Shown here piece after piece: positions 52,271 to 61,516 of a DNA stretch of 64,000 nt; position 1 is the first letter of the stretch, and every line of letters starts with the position of its first letter. A program made the position numbers and the translations under genes. The DNA lies in the NCBI RefSeq assembly GCF_001275385.1, contig NZ_LGIW01000015.1, forward strand, positions 372,001-436,000, written 5' to 3'. This stretch comes from Exiguobacterium sp. BMC-KP (GTDB lineage: Bacteria > Bacillota > Bacilli > Exiguobacteriales > Exiguobacteriaceae). The notes beneath the pieces are model-generated. The model ran no database searches. It had not been told where the DNA came from and saw nothing but the letters and a program-made list of their open reading frames with translations.

Positions 52271-53242
52271 TTAAAGTAATGGTGTCAATTCTTCAACCGC
52301 CTCTTCGTAACGCCGGAGCGAGACATCCTTATAGAGACACGTCTTTTGCAGACGTTCTTCTTTCGTCATCTCATCCTGATACGTTTTTAAGATGAAGCTG
52401 TTACGTAACATCGACGGGGTTAAGATCCGTTTGTTATCCGACCGCTCATTTAGCTGCCGCATCATCTTCGTGATCATGACGATCGACAATTGCTTCGGTG
52501 CATTCTTACTGTAGACCCAGCGGAACGTCATCCGGGCGAAGTCGAAGGCGACGAAAAAGGGATCGGTGCTGTGATAACGGGGGCGGACTGGCTCTGGGAT
52601 CGTCTTCAAGTAACGCAACATGATGTCTTGATCTTCCCGCTCAAGATGAAGCAGGAAGCGGTTACCAAGGCGATCGTGGACAGCCATCTCTTGCTGGGCG
52701 AAATTGAGGTCGTGCATTTTTAAGCCGATAATGTGATGGACACGTAAGCCATAACGGTAAAATAGCCGAAGAATCAGTTCGTTTCGATCAATCAAAAACG
52801 GACGTGCCTTCAATTGATGTTCTGTCAAACCGCGATCGGATTGATTCGTCCGTACCAATTGCTCATATTCCTTGAAGGAAGCGACATGTTTTGCCGTCAG
52901 TTCGTGTGTCGGTTGTGCGTATTCGATCAGCTTCGCTTTTGTTTGCCGAATCTGGTAATTGACTTGATTGATGACGGTGACGATTCGGGCGACCGTTGCT
53001 TGCTGGTAGAGCTTCTCTTCGATCAAGTACTCATTGATGAACGTCTTCCACGTCTCGATCGAAATTGCTTTGAAATCGTCAATCGTCTCGAGCGGTTGGT
53101 CGACATCCGTCATATAACGATGGACTTCGATTAAATCATACCGATAGCGCCGGACGGTCGAAAGTTGCCGTCCACTTGTCGTTAAATAAAACAGGTAGCG
53201 TTCAATGAACTCTGGAAGCGTATACGACTGCTCGCGTGCCAT
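52271..53242 (-). CDS. Degenerate tyrosine recombinase-like protein
   Basis: A 323-residue integrase-family protein with an N-terminal SAM-like core-binding domain (about 8-105) and a C-terminal catalytic-like domain. The first Arg is kept (YRYGLRVHHIIGLK) and a final Tyr occurs in DVSLRRYEEA. The usual HXXR reads SMLR, and the following His is Asn (LRNSF). It lies between hfq and hflX on the opposite strand, without visible att sites. It is either an inactive domesticated recombinase or a divergent one. Confidence 0.75.
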   Translation of the reverse strand: MAREQSYTLPEFIERYLFYLTTSGRQLSTVRRYRYDLIEVHRYMTDVDQPLETIDDFKAISIETWKTFINEYLIEEKLYQQATVARIVTVINQVNYQIRQTKAKLIEYAQPTHELTAKHVASFKEYEQLVRTNQSDRGLTEHQLKARPFLIDRNELILRLFYRYGLRVHHIIGLKMHDLNFAQQEMAVHDRLGNRFLLHLEREDQDIMLRYLKTIPEPVRPRYHSTDPFFVAFDFARMTFRWVYSKNAPKQLSIVMITKMMRQLNERSDNKRILTPSMLRNSFILKTYQDEMTKEERLQKTCLYKDVSLRRYEEAVEELTPLL

Positions 53243-53311
53243 GGTTTTCCTCCCCTTCCTTGTGGTGTTTCTTCCATCATAAACCGAACGGATGTTTCCT
53301 GTCCAAAAAAG

Positions 53312-53340
53312 TTCAGACGAACCGGTGCCTGTGGTATGAT
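53312..53340 (+). promoter_or_regulatory. Promoter for hflX-ynbB
   Basis: TTCAGA (53312-53317), 17-bp spacer, TATGAT (53335-53340) with TGG directly before it (extended -10). Confidence 0.65.
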
Positions 53341-53381
53341 AAGGGGCGCAGTACGTCTTTACTCGTGAAAGGAATGATATT

Positions 53382-54623
53382 ATGTCAGAACGCGTTATCG
53401 TCGTTGGTTGCCAGCTCCCCGGTGTCCCGGACCATGTCTATGAAGAATCGGTCGCGGAGCTCGAAGCACTCGTAACGACTGCGCATGGTGTCGTCGTCGG
53501 TCGTCTGGATCAGAAACGACAAGCGATTGATCGCCGTACGTTCATCGGAAAAGGAAAGGTTGAAGAACTCGTTGCGTTAGCGGACGAACTTGAACCTGAT
53601 TTAATCATATTCAATGCTGAGGTCACGCCTGGTCAGATGAAAAATATCCGGATTGCCTTATCGGACCCGGAAGCGATCAAATTGATCGACCGGACACAGT
53701 TGATCCTCGATATCTTCGCCGGACGCGCCCAGTCACGCGAAGGGAAATTGCAGGTGGAACTGGCACAAATGAGTTATCTATTGCCACGTCTTGCCGGACA
53801 GGGAACACAACTGTCGCGTCTTGGTGGTGGAATCGGAACACGTGGACCAGGTGAGTCGAAACTTGAGACGGATCGTCGTCATATCCGTCGCCGAGTCGAT
53901 GAGATTTCGAAACAACTCGAGACATCCGTCGCGCACCGTGCCCGTTACCGGGAACGTCGCAAAGAAAACCAGACGTTCCAAATCGCACTCGTCGGCTATA
54001 CGAACGCTGGTAAGTCAACGATCTTCAACCGGTTGACGCAAGCCGACACATACGAAAAGGATGAGTTGTTCGCGACGCTCGATCCGTTGACGCGTCAAGT
54101 TGATTTGCCGGAAGGTGGTCAAATCCTTCTGACGGATACGGTCGGTTTCATTCAAGATCTTCCGACGAAGTTGATCGCGGCGTTCCGCTCGACCCTCGAG
54201 GAAGTGCTTGAAGCAGACTTGATTCTTCACGTCGTTGATGCATCAAGTGAGCATTACTTGAATCAGATGCAGACGACGAACGATGTCCTCGATGAACTCG
54301 GTGCCGGTGACATCCCGCAACTGGAAGTCTACAACAAGAAAGACCAACTGAACCGCTTGTTCACAGGCGGGAAGCTGTTGATTTCTGCGCTAGATCCGCA
54401 AGACATCGAGCGCTTGATTGAAGAAATCGAACGTTCGATCAGTGAAATTCTCGAGTATCTCGAGATTCGCATTCCGGTGGATGGTTTTGCCCATTATAAT
54501 CCAGCGAAGGAAGTCATGATGAACTTGAAGGAATCGTTCGAAGAAGATGGTTCCGTCATTCTAAAAGGTTACTTGCGTAAAGATACGCGTCTCTACGCGA
54601 CATTGAAACAATACGAGGTGTAA
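53382..54623 (+). CDS. hflX: Ribosome-associated GTPase HflX
   Basis: A 413-residue GTPase that splits stalled 70S ribosomes. It has the N-terminal HflX domain, a glycine-rich linker (RLGGGIGTRGPGESKLETDRR in two parts) and G-domain motifs G1 GYTNAGKST, G3 DTVGF and G4 NKKD. GAAAGGAATG precedes ATG 53382. It runs into ynbB with a 2-nt gap, as in Bacillus. Confidence 0.95.
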   Translation: MSERVIVVGCQLPGVPDHVYEESVAELEALVTTAHGVVVGRLDQKRQAIDRRTFIGKGKVEELVALADELEPDLIIFNAEVTPGQMKNIRIALSDPEAIKLIDRTQLILDIFAGRAQSREGKLQVELAQMSYLLPRLAGQGTQLSRLGGGIGTRGPGESKLETDRRHIRRRVDEISKQLETSVAHRARYRERRKENQTFQIALVGYTNAGKSTIFNRLTQADTYEKDELFATLDPLTRQVDLPEGGQILLTDTVGFIQDLPTKLIAAFRSTLEEVLEADLILHVVDASSEHYLNQMQTTNDVLDELGAGDIPQLEVYNKKDQLNRLFTGGKLLISALDPQDIERLIEEIERSISEILEYLEIRIPVDGFAHYNPAKEVMMNLKESFEEDGSVILKGYLRKDTRLYATLKQYEV

Positions 54624-54625
54624 GC

Positions 54626-55903
54626 ATGTTTTCAGAATTAACCCATTACGAAACCCTCCGTCCACTTATTGACCGGGCGGAGGAACAGATCGCACCGTAC
54701 GTCAAGAAGGCACAAGAGGTCGCGGAATATAATCAATTCCGTGTCCTCGATGCGTTCCGACGTCACAAGGTCAGTGATTTTCATTTCATGCCGTCAACAG
54801 GCTACGGCTACAACGATGAAGGGCGCGATACGCTCGAACGGATCTATGCCGATGTCTTCGGTGCAGAAGCCGGTCTTTGTCGTCCGCAAATCATTAGCGG
54901 AACGCACGCAATCGGTATCGCGTTGTTCGGGTTGCTGTTACCGGGCGATGAATTGCTATATATTACAGGAAAACCATACGACACGCTCGAAGAGATCGTC
55001 GGAATTCGTGGTGACGGACGTGGTTCATTAAAGGAGCTCGGCGTCCACTATGATGTCGTCGAGATGAAAAACGCCGAGACGATTGACGTATCGGCTGTTC
55101 TCGAACGGATCACACCACAGACGAAAGTCATCGGGATCCAGCGCTCAAAAGGATATGCGACGCGTCGTAGTCTACCGGTTAGCGAAATCGGTGAGGCGAT
55201 TGCCGCCATTAAAGCCGTCCATCCACACGTCTTGATTTTCGTCGACAACTGCTACGGTGAGTTCGTCGAGACGATCGAACCGACGCATGTCGGGGCAGAC
55301 TTGATGGCAGGATCGTTGATCAAGAACCCGGGTGGTGGTCTTGCGAAGACTGGTGGTTATCTCGTCGGGCGGACCGACTTAATTGAACGGGCATCGTTCC
55401 GGATGACGACACCAGGAATCGGAGCAGAAGCCGGTCCATCGTTATCAGCACTTCCAGATATGTATCAAGGATTCTACATGGCACCACATACGGTCAGTCA
55501 AGCATTGATGGGGGCAATGTTCACGTCGAGCATGCTCGGACAGTTCGGTTTTGACACGGCACCGCATCATACAGCAGAACGGACGGATTTGATTCAATCG
55601 GTTTCGTTCCATGCGCCGGAGCCGATGATTGCGTTCTGTCAGGCGATTCAAGCAGCTTCGCCTGTTAATGCGCATGCGTTGCCGATTCCGGATTATATGC
55701 CAGGATATGCGGATGACGTCATCATGGCAGCAGGGACGTTCGTACAAGGTTCATCGATTGAGTTGTCAGCAGACGGTCCGATCCGTGCGCCCTATACCGC
55801 GTACGTTCAAGGTGGTTTGACGTATAGTCACGTCAAAATCGCTATCATTTCAGCCGTCAATCATTTGATGAAAAAACAATTAATTCCAGAAAAAAACGTT
55901 TAA
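54626..55903 (+). CDS. ynbB: PLP-dependent methionine gamma-lyase-like protein (YnbB family)
   Basis: A 425-residue fold-type I PLP enzyme, once annotated as aluminium-resistance protein. The PLP lysine is in AGSLIKNPGGGLAKTGGY, and IISGTHAIGIALFGLLLPGD and FVDNCYGEF match the family. The true substrate is not known. Its position between hflX and glnR is the conserved Bacillales order, and it is probably co-transcribed with hflX. Confidence 0.88.
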   Translation: MFSELTHYETLRPLIDRAEEQIAPYVKKAQEVAEYNQFRVLDAFRRHKVSDFHFMPSTGYGYNDEGRDTLERIYADVFGAEAGLCRPQIISGTHAIGIALFGLLLPGDELLYITGKPYDTLEEIVGIRGDGRGSLKELGVHYDVVEMKNAETIDVSAVLERITPQTKVIGIQRSKGYATRRSLPVSEIGEAIAAIKAVHPHVLIFVDNCYGEFVETIEPTHVGADLMAGSLIKNPGGGLAKTGGYLVGRTDLIERASFRMTTPGIGAEAGPSLSALPDMYQGFYMAPHTVSQALMGAMFTSSMLGQFGFDTAPHHTAERTDLIQSVSFHAPEPMIAFCQAIQAASPVNAHALPIPDYMPGYADDVIMAAGTFVQGSSIELSADGPIRAPYTAYVQGGLTYSHVKIAIISAVNHLMKKQLIPEKNV

Positions 55904-55964
55904 TACTAGAATATCTCGTGAAAAGACCTCTGAACGACTTCATGTAAAGTGATTAAAAAAGTTG

Positions 55965-56015
55965 TGTTAACTTTTCTTACATCGCTTGACAAGTTGCCTG
56001 ACAGAGGTTTATTCT
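55965..56015 (+). promoter_or_regulatory. glnRA promoter with GlnR/TnrA operator
   Basis: TGTTA-ACTTTTC-TTACA (55965-55981) is a perfect TGTNA-N7-TNACA site immediately upstream of the -35. TTGACA (55986-55991), 18-bp spacer, TATTCT (56010-56015) is the promoter. A weaker half-match starts at 55943 (TGTAA). This predicts repression by GlnR when glutamine is plentiful. Confidence 0.85.
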
Positions 56016-56043
56016 CATGGAGTAAGGAAAAAGGAGGAACCAC

Positions 56044-56442
56044 ATGGCAGACTCATCACGCCAGTCCAAGCCACTATTTCCCATCGGAGTCGTTCAAGAG
56101 TTGACCGCGTTATCTGCCCGCCAGATCCGATACTACGAAGAACAGGGACTGATCAAGCCGGAGCGGACAGAGACGAAGCGTCGCCTCTATTCGTTCAACG
56201 ATGTCGATCGCCTGTTGTCGATCAAGGAATACCTGGATCAAGGACTGAATATCGCAGGGATCAAATTGATTTTTGAAAACGATCTCGTCAAACGCGAACG
56301 CGTTGCGGAGAGCGTCGTCGAGACGCGCCCGGAACTATCTGACGGCGAATTGTATAAACTCCTGAAAAATGAATTGAAGGAAGCAGGACGACATGGAAAG
56401 ACGTCGCTCATCCAAGGTGAGCTCGGGCGTTTCTTCAAGTAA
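56044..56442 (+). CDS. glnR: Nitrogen repressor GlnR (MerR family)
   Basis: A 132-residue MerR-type regulator with winged HTH (LSARQIRYYEEQGLIKPERT) and a short C-terminal tail that senses feedback-inhibited glutamine synthetase in Bacillales. AAGGAGGAACCAC precedes ATG 56044. glnA follows 45 nt later in the same transcript. Confidence 0.95.
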   Translation: MADSSRQSKPLFPIGVVQELTALSARQIRYYEEQGLIKPERTETKRRLYSFNDVDRLLSIKEYLDQGLNIAGIKLIFENDLVKRERVAESVVETRPELSDGELYKLLKNELKEAGRHGKTSLIQGELGRFFK

Positions 56443-56487
56443 GAACCTGTTACCATATAAAAACGAATCGGAGAGGGGATTTGTCAC

Positions 56488-57834
56488 ATGACACGTCGCA
56501 ACATTACACGAGAAGACATTTTGAAAATCGCTAAAGCTGAGGATGTACGCTTTATTCGCTTACAGTTCACAGATATCCTCGGAACGATCAAGAACGTTGA
56601 AATTCCAGTAAGCCAATTGGAAAAAGCACTTGATAACAAAATGATGTTCGATGGTTCATCGATCGAAGGATTCGTCCGAATCGAAGAATCAGATATGTAT
56701 CTCTTCCCAGACTTAAACACATGGGTCGTCTTCCCATGGACAGAAGATGGAACAGGGAAAGTTGCACGTTTAATCTGTGACATCCACAATCCGGATGGCA
56801 CGCCGTTCGCAGGAGACCCACGTGGTCAGCTCAAACGGGTACTTAAAGAGATGGAAGAACTCGGTTTCACTTCGTTCAACGTTGGACCAGAACCAGAATT
56901 CTTCCTCTTCAAGAAAGATGAAAAAGGGCGTCCGACACTTGAGTTGAATGACCAAGGTGGATACTTCGACCTCGCACCAGTCGATCTCGGAGAGAACTGC
57001 CGTAAAGAGATCGTCATCGAGCTTGAGAACATGGGCTTTGAAATCGAAGCATCACACCACGAAGTCGCACCAGGTCAACACGAAATCGACTTTAAATACG
57101 CTGATGCGATCACAACAGCGGATAACATCCAAACGTTCAAACTCGTCGTTAAGACGATTGCTGCGAAGCACAACTTGCACGCGACATTCATGCCAAAACC
57201 ACTCTTCGGTGTTAACGGATCAGGAATGCACGCGAACATGTCGCTCTTCAAAGGCAACGAGAACGTCTTCTTCGACGAAGGCAACGAAGACATGCAATTG
57301 TCGGACGATGCACGTGCTTTTACAGCGGGTATCCTCAAACACGCTCGTGCGTTCACAGCGGTTTGTAACCCGACAGTCAACTCATACAAACGTCTTGTTC
57401 CTGGCTACGAAGCACCTTGCTACGTTGCATGGTCAGCACGTAACCGTTCACCACTCGTCCGTGTTCCTGCAGCACGTGGACTCTCGACGCGTATCGAAGT
57501 GCGTTCAGTCGACCCAGCAGCAAACCCGTACCTCGCACTTGCAACATTGCTTGCTTCAGGTCTCGACGGAATCAAGAACAACTTGAAAGCACCGGCGCCA
57601 ATCGACCGCAACATCTACGTCATGGACAAACCGGAACGCGTCGCAAACGGAATTGATGATCTTCCATCAACACTCAGCCACGCACTCGAAGTCTTGAAAG
57701 CGGATGACGTCGTCATGCACGCTCTCGGTGATCACATCGCAGAACACTTCGTTGAATTAAAAGAAATCGAATGGGATATGTTCCGGACACAAGTTACGGA
57801 ATGGGAACGCGATCAGTACATGGTCTTGTTCTAA
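56488..57834 (+). CDS. glnA: Glutamine synthetase type I-alpha
   Basis: A 448-residue ammonia-assimilating enzyme making glutamine from glutamate, ammonia and ATP (dodecamer). Signatures: [11 protein letters not shown], the Glu flap region, [11 protein letters not shown] in the ATP site, and [17 protein letters not shown]. It lacks the adenylylation-type extension, as expected for the feedback-inhibited alpha class. Its inhibited form would also activate GlnR. A clear terminator follows. Confidence 0.97.
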   Translation: MTRRNITREDILKIAKAEDVRFIRLQFTDILGTIKNVEIPVSQLEKALDNKMMFDGSSIEGFVRIEESDMYLFPDLNTWVVFPWTEDGTGKVARLICDIHNPDGTPFAGDPRGQLKRVLKEMEELGFTSFNVGPEPEFFLFKKDEKGRPTLELNDQGGYFDLAPVDLGENCRKEIVIELENMGFEIEASHHEVAPGQHEIDFKYADAITTADNIQTFKLVVKTIAAKHNLHATFMPKPLFGVNGSGMHANMSLFKGNENVFFDEGNEDMQLSDDARAFTAGILKHARAFTAVCNPTVNSYKRLVPGYEAPCYVAWSARNRSPLVRVPAARGLSTRIEVRSVDPAANPYLALATLLASGLDGIKNNLKAPAPIDRNIYVMDKPERVANGIDDLPSTLSHALEVLKADDVVMHALGDHIAEHFVELKEIEWDMFRTQVTEWERDQYMVLF

Positions 57835-57841
57835 TCCAACT

Positions 57842-57879
57842 CAAGCACTTTCGGACTTCTGTCCGGAAGTGCTTTTTTA
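57842..57879 (+). terminator. Terminator of glnRA
   Basis: AAGCACTTTCGGAC / GTCCGGAAGTGCTT with loop TTCT and T6. Confidence 0.9.
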
Positions 57880-57956
57880 TTTGTAATGGAAAAACAGGGA
57901 TTGACGAAAGGACGTGGAAAAGAAACAACAGCAAGAAATTAGGGAGGCGAGACGTA

Positions 57957-58193
57957 GTGAAGAAGGGATATGAAGGCAAAGAGATCACGGTTTATTTTGA
58001 TTCGGAAGTTTGCATTCACTCTGGTCATTGTGTACGAAGTCTACCAACTGTCTTTGATGTCAAACGACGTCCTTGGATTGAAGCGGACGGAGCGCCAGTC
58101 GAGGATGTCATGCGGGTCGTTGACGGTTGTCCGAGTGGCGCCTTATCTTATGAACGGAGGGAAGCAAATGGAGCTGAAACGAGCGGAACGTAA
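57957..58193 (+). CDS. Mono-cluster ferredoxin-like protein (YjdI family)
   Basis: A 78-residue divergent [4Fe-4S] ferredoxin-like protein. Cysteines are in CIHSGHC and VVDGCPSGAL, three in total, fitting Fer4_19/YjdI proteins. The start is GTG 57957 with AGGGAGGCGAG upstream. It overlaps the acetyltransferase gene by 26 nt, as E. coli yjdI-yjdJ are also adjacent. The pair may act together in an unknown redox or acyl-transfer process. Confidence 0.75.
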   Translation: MKKGYEGKEITVYFDSEVCIHSGHCVRSLPTVFDVKRRPWIEADGAPVEDVMRVVDGCPSGALSYERREANGAETSGT

Positions 58194-58443
58194 AATCGAA
58201 GCCCATCATGAGGACAGAGTGATCGGGGAAATCACCTACAGCGATACAAACAACGGGATGTGGATCATCGATCACACGTATGTTGATCCCGCGCACCGGA
58301 ATCAACAGATCGGGGAACAACTCGTTGCTGAGATCGTCAACTGGGCACGCGAGGCAAACGTCAAGCTATTGCCGTTATGTCCGTTTGCGAAAAAAGAGTT
58401 TGAACAACAATCCACTTATCAGGATGTACAAGCGAATATGTGA
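58168..58443 (+). CDS. Small GNAT-like N-acetyltransferase (YjdJ family)
   Basis: A 91-residue one-domain acetyltransferase-like protein: GEITYSDTNNGMWIIDHTYVDPAHR, shown in pieces, then an acetyl-CoA loop QQIGEQL and C-terminal LPLCPFAKKEF with the conserved CPFA. GGAGGG precedes ATG 58168. It is translated from within the end of the ferredoxin-like gene, so both are probably coupled. Confidence 0.82.
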   Translation: MELKRAERKIEAHHEDRVIGEITYSDTNNGMWIIDHTYVDPAHRNQQIGEQLVAEIVNWAREANVKLLPLCPFAKKEFEQQSTYQDVQANM

Positions 58444-58447
58444 ATTC

Positions 58448-58489
58448 AAAAAATCTCCTCAAGTCTTTCAAGACTTGAGGAGATTTTTT
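58448..58489. terminator. Bidirectional terminator
   Basis: AAAAAATCTCCTCAAGTC / GACTTGAGGAGATTTTTT is a perfect 18-bp stem with loop TTTCAA, between convergent genes. Confidence 0.92.
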
Positions 58490-58493
58490 CGAG

Positions 58494-58670
58494 TCATTGT
58501 TTTTGAGGTCTGGTCGTCTTTTTCCGAGAAATAACCACCGCGACGAAATAAGCGATGACATAGAGCACGATCAGTCCTTGTTTTAACATGTAAGGTAGAT
58601 CCATTTGATTCATAAGCAGAAAGCTGGCACATAACAATATCAGAAGGGACATCAACCGCTTATTCAACAT
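58494..58670 (-). CDS. Small two-helix membrane protein (58 residues)
   Basis: The frame starting MLNKRLMSLLILLCASFLLM has AAAGGAGG upstream, two hydrophobic segments and a basic C-terminus (SRKKTTRPQKQ). A start at 58718 would have no ribosome site. It lies downstream of azlCD on the same strand, 87 nt after azlD. Function unknown. Confidence 0.65.
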   Translation of the reverse strand: MLNKRLMSLLILLCASFLLMNQMDLPYMLKQGLIVLYVIAYFVAVVISRKKTTRPQKQ

Positions 58671-58757
58671 ATTAAAACCTCCTTTACTATCCATTAATTT
58701 AAATTTTAAGGATAACACAAGCGGCTCACCGAAATATGGTAAAGATGGATGAGGGAG

Positions 58758-59084
58758 TTACAGATACAATCGTAGAAACGCCATGGTAACGACACCGGTG
58801 ATGACCGTCCAGGATAGACTTTTACTGAAGATCGCGATGGCCATCGTCGGTAGTGCTGCGAAAACATGAAGCGTCGAAATAGTCGGGAACGCATCGTTTT
58901 GCACGATAAGTAGATTTTGAAAGAAGAGCGCACCGAGTAAGCAAACCGGAATGAAGGAGAGCCATTCCGTTACGAGGCGAGGTAACGTCAGTCCGTGAAG
59001 GACTAGAAAGGGTAAAACGCGTGGAATCCAAGTAACAAGTCCACAAGCTAAAAAGAGAGCAATTAATTCTGGGCGGATTTCCAT
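58758..59084 (-). CDS. azlD: AzlD family branched-chain amino acid exporter subunit
   Basis: A 108-residue, three- or four-helix membrane protein with the AzlD motif GLVTWIPRVLPFLVL. It pairs with AzlC to export branched-chain amino acids or analogues. Its ATG (59084) is inside the end of azlC, with no strong ribosome site of its own, so translation is coupled. Confidence 0.85.
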   Translation of the reverse strand: MEIRPELIALFLACGLVTWIPRVLPFLVLHGLTLPRLVTEWLSFIPVCLLGALFFQNLLIVQNDAFPTISTLHVFAALPTMAIAIFSKSLSWTVITGVVTMAFLRLYL

Positions 59085-59764
59085 CGTGTGATCACGACTC
59101 CTATACTTGCGCCACCAAGCGTCGCGCAAAGAACGGCGACTTCTGGAGAAAAGTAGCGCATGGTTATGTAAAGCAAAAGCATGACGATCAGTAAGAGGCA
59201 ACTATTCACAGCAATACGGGAACGTTCTCCTTCGAACTGTAAGTACAATAAGCCAATGAACATCGCAGTCAAGGCGAAATCGAGACCAAAGCGCTCAGGA
59301 TCAGGAAACCAACTGCCGACGAGTGCTCCAAGAACAGTTGCGACGATCCAGCTAAAGTAAGCGGTCAGATTCAAGCCATGCATGAAAGAAGGTGAGATCT
59401 TCCCTTTTTGCGCAGTATTCATTGCGACCGCAAACGATTCATCTGTCAGTAGTGTCCCGGTACCGAGTCGATCACGAAGGTGCCGTGTCTCGACATGTGG
59501 TGCAAGTGTCAGACTCATTAACAAGTGTCTCAAATTGACGATGAATGTTGTCAGGATAATGGCAGAGGCAGGACTATTTAATAGTAAGAGACTCGTGATG
59601 ATGAACTGGGCAGCACCTGCATAGATGAAGATTGACATGAATCCGACTTCAAGGGGAGATAAACCTGAAGCACGACCGACGATTCCGGCTGAAAAGCCGA
59701 TGCCGATATAGCCAAGGACGGTTGGAAGACAGGCACGTACACCTGCTTGAAAGGCTGATGACAT
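59063..59764 (-). CDS. azlC: AzlC family branched-chain amino acid exporter subunit
   Basis: A 233-residue polytopic protein with the AzlC start GVRACLPTVLGYIGIGFSAG and LNLTAYFSWIVATVLGALVG. The start at 59764 has AGAGGAGG upstream; an earlier frame from 59797 precedes that site. In B. subtilis the azl operon is repressed by the Lrp-like AzlB, but no azlB is present here. Confidence 0.88.
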   Translation of the reverse strand: MSSAFQAGVRACLPTVLGYIGIGFSAGIVGRASGLSPLEVGFMSIFIYAGAAQFIITSLLLLNSPASAIILTTFIVNLRHLLMSLTLAPHVETRHLRDRLGTGTLLTDESFAVAMNTAQKGKISPSFMHGLNLTAYFSWIVATVLGALVGSWFPDPERFGLDFALTAMFIGLLYLQFEGERSRIAVNSCLLLIVMLLLYITMRYFSPEVAVLCATLGGASIGVVITRWKSAQN

Positions 59765-59787
59765 TCGATTCCTCCTCTTTTTAAAAG

Positions 59788-59816
59788 AGCATAGCATTCA
59801 TGTGGAATATCGTCAC
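59788..59816 (-). promoter_or_regulatory. Promoter of azlCD
   Basis: Minus strand: GTGACG (59811-59816), 17-bp spacer, TATGCT (59788-59793) with TGC before it (extended -10). Confidence 0.55.
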
Positions 59817-59920
59817 TAACTGGTCAATATTTTCATCGTTTTTTTCGACATACTCGACTTGATTTGGTGGTAAAGAGTAAGTGGTACGGCAAAAATCAGT
59901 TAGGTAAAGGAGCGTTTTTC

Positions 59921-60889
59921 ATGCACAAATTAATGAAAGATTCAAACCGGTTCGTTTCAGACATGGTCGACGGACTCGTACTTGCTCACCCTGATTTGTA
60001 TAAAAAAGTCGAAGGTGTCAATGTCGTTGCGCGGAAAGTCCCACTCGATGGAAAAGTTGGTCTTGTCTCTGGTGGGGGAAGTGGTCACGAACCGGCACAC
60101 GCTGGATTCGTCGGGGACGGTATGCTTGCTGCAGCTGTATGTGGGGAAGTCTTCACGTCCCCAACGCCTGATATGGTGCTTGAAGGGATTAAGGCTGCGC
60201 ATGGTGGTAAGGGCGTATTGCTCGTCGTCAAAAATTATTCGGGTGACGTCATGAACTTCGATATGGCGAAGGAACTCGCTGAACTTGAGGATATCGAAGT
60301 TGATACGGTCATCGTCAACGATGACATTGCCATCAAAAAAGAAGAGGACCGTCGTGGAGTTGCAGGGACTGTTTTCGTTCATAAGATTGCTGGCGCTGCT
60401 GCTGCAGAAGGGAAATCACTAAGTGAAGTCAAAGCAGTCGCTGAAAAGGTCATTCATGGCGTTCGCTCAATCGGAATGGCGCTCTCGCCATGCTATATGC
60501 CAGAGAGCGGGAAACCAGGGTTTGAACTTCATGATGACGAGATGGAGATTGGAATCGGGATTCATGGCGAAAAAGGACTCGAACGAAAAGCGGTCGCTTC
60601 CGTTGATGCAATCGTCAAAGAGTTGCTCGATCGTCTGACGAAAGAAGTGCCAGATAAAAAAGTTGCGGTCATGGTGAACGGGATGGGCGGAACGCCAGAA
60701 TCCGAGCTGTATATCACGTATAAATACGTCGCAGAAGAACTTCAGGCGCATGGTTACGAGATTGCCCGTTCGTTCGTCGGAAACTATATGACGTCGCTCG
60801 AGATGCACGGTTTCTCGATTACGCTTCTACCAGTGGATGATGAACTGCTTGGCTATCTCGACGCAGAAACGAAAGCGATTGGATTCTAA
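59921..60889 (+). CDS. dhaK: Dihydroxyacetone kinase subunit DhaK
   Basis: A 322-residue substrate-binding subunit of PTS-dependent dihydroxyacetone kinase. GGGSGHEPAHAGFVG carries residues for hemiaminal binding of dihydroxyacetone. AAAGGAG at 59907-59913 fits ATG 59921; a longer frame from 59864 has no ribosome site. First gene of dhaK-dhaL-dhaM. Confidence 0.95.
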   Translation: MHKLMKDSNRFVSDMVDGLVLAHPDLYKKVEGVNVVARKVPLDGKVGLVSGGGSGHEPAHAGFVGDGMLAAAVCGEVFTSPTPDMVLEGIKAAHGGKGVLLVVKNYSGDVMNFDMAKELAELEDIEVDTVIVNDDIAIKKEEDRRGVAGTVFVHKIAGAAAAEGKSLSEVKAVAEKVIHGVRSIGMALSPCYMPESGKPGFELHDDEMEIGIGIHGEKGLERKAVASVDAIVKELLDRLTKEVPDKKVAVMVNGMGGTPESELYITYKYVAEELQAHGYEIARSFVGNYMTSLEMHGFSITLLPVDDELLGYLDAETKAIGF

Positions 60890-60913
60890 TTTAGATAAAC
60901 GGGGTGTACTAAG

Positions 60914-61516
60914 ATGAAGTTGACGACGGAACAGTTGCGAAGCGCACTTATTAAAGCAGCAGAACAGATTGAACAGCACAAGGATGAATTGACGGATCTT
61001 GACCGAGAAATCGGCGATGGGGATCACGGAATTAATATGTCACGAGGGTTCCAAGCCGTTCAAAAGACGCTTGAGGAACATGGAGAGTACGAAGATTTAG
61101 GCGCATTATCCAAGGAAGTCGGAATGACGCTGATCAAAACAGTCGGTGGAGCATCCGGCCCTTTATATGGAACAGCATTCGTTAAGTTTGCCGGTGCATT
61201 TAAAGGAAAAACAGAAATCGAAGGAACAGAGCTTGCCGATGCTTTCCACGAGGCGACTGAAGGCATTAAATCGCGCGGGAAATCAGAATTCGGTCAAAAA
61301 ACGATGGTTGACATTTGGACGCCATTCCAAGAAGCACTTTCGCAAGAAGGGGACTTGAAAGCAGCAATCGACCAAGCGCTTGCTGATACAAAAGCACGTG
61401 TCGCAACGAAAGGTCGCGCGTCGTACTTCGGTGAAGCGACGGAAGGTGTTCAGGACCCAGGCAGTCTATCAAGTGCTCTGTTACTAAGCGAAATCGCGGA
61501 GGTGCTCCATGGTTAA
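60914..61516 (+). CDS. dhaL: Dihydroxyacetone kinase subunit DhaL (ADP-binding)
   Basis: A 200-residue subunit holding ADP as a coenzyme. The magnesium/ADP site DLDREIGDGDHGINMSRGF has the three conserved Asp residues. GGGGTG lies upstream of ATG 60914; its stop overlaps the dhaM start by 8 nt. Confidence 0.95.
   Translation: MKLTTEQLRSALIKAAEQIEQHKDELTDLDREIGDGDHGINMSRGFQAVQKTLEEHGEYEDLGALSKEVGMTLIKTVGGASGPLYGTAFVKFAGAFKGKTEIEGTELADAFHEATEGIKSRGKSEFGQKTMVDIWTPFQEALSQEGDLKAAIDQALADTKARVATKGRASYFGEATEGVQDPGSLSSALLLSEIAEVLHG

Noticed and set aside
56948-57586. 212-codon plus-strand frame inside glnA
   Set aside because: It is an out-of-frame shadow rich in Ser, Thr and Arg; glnA is unambiguous here.
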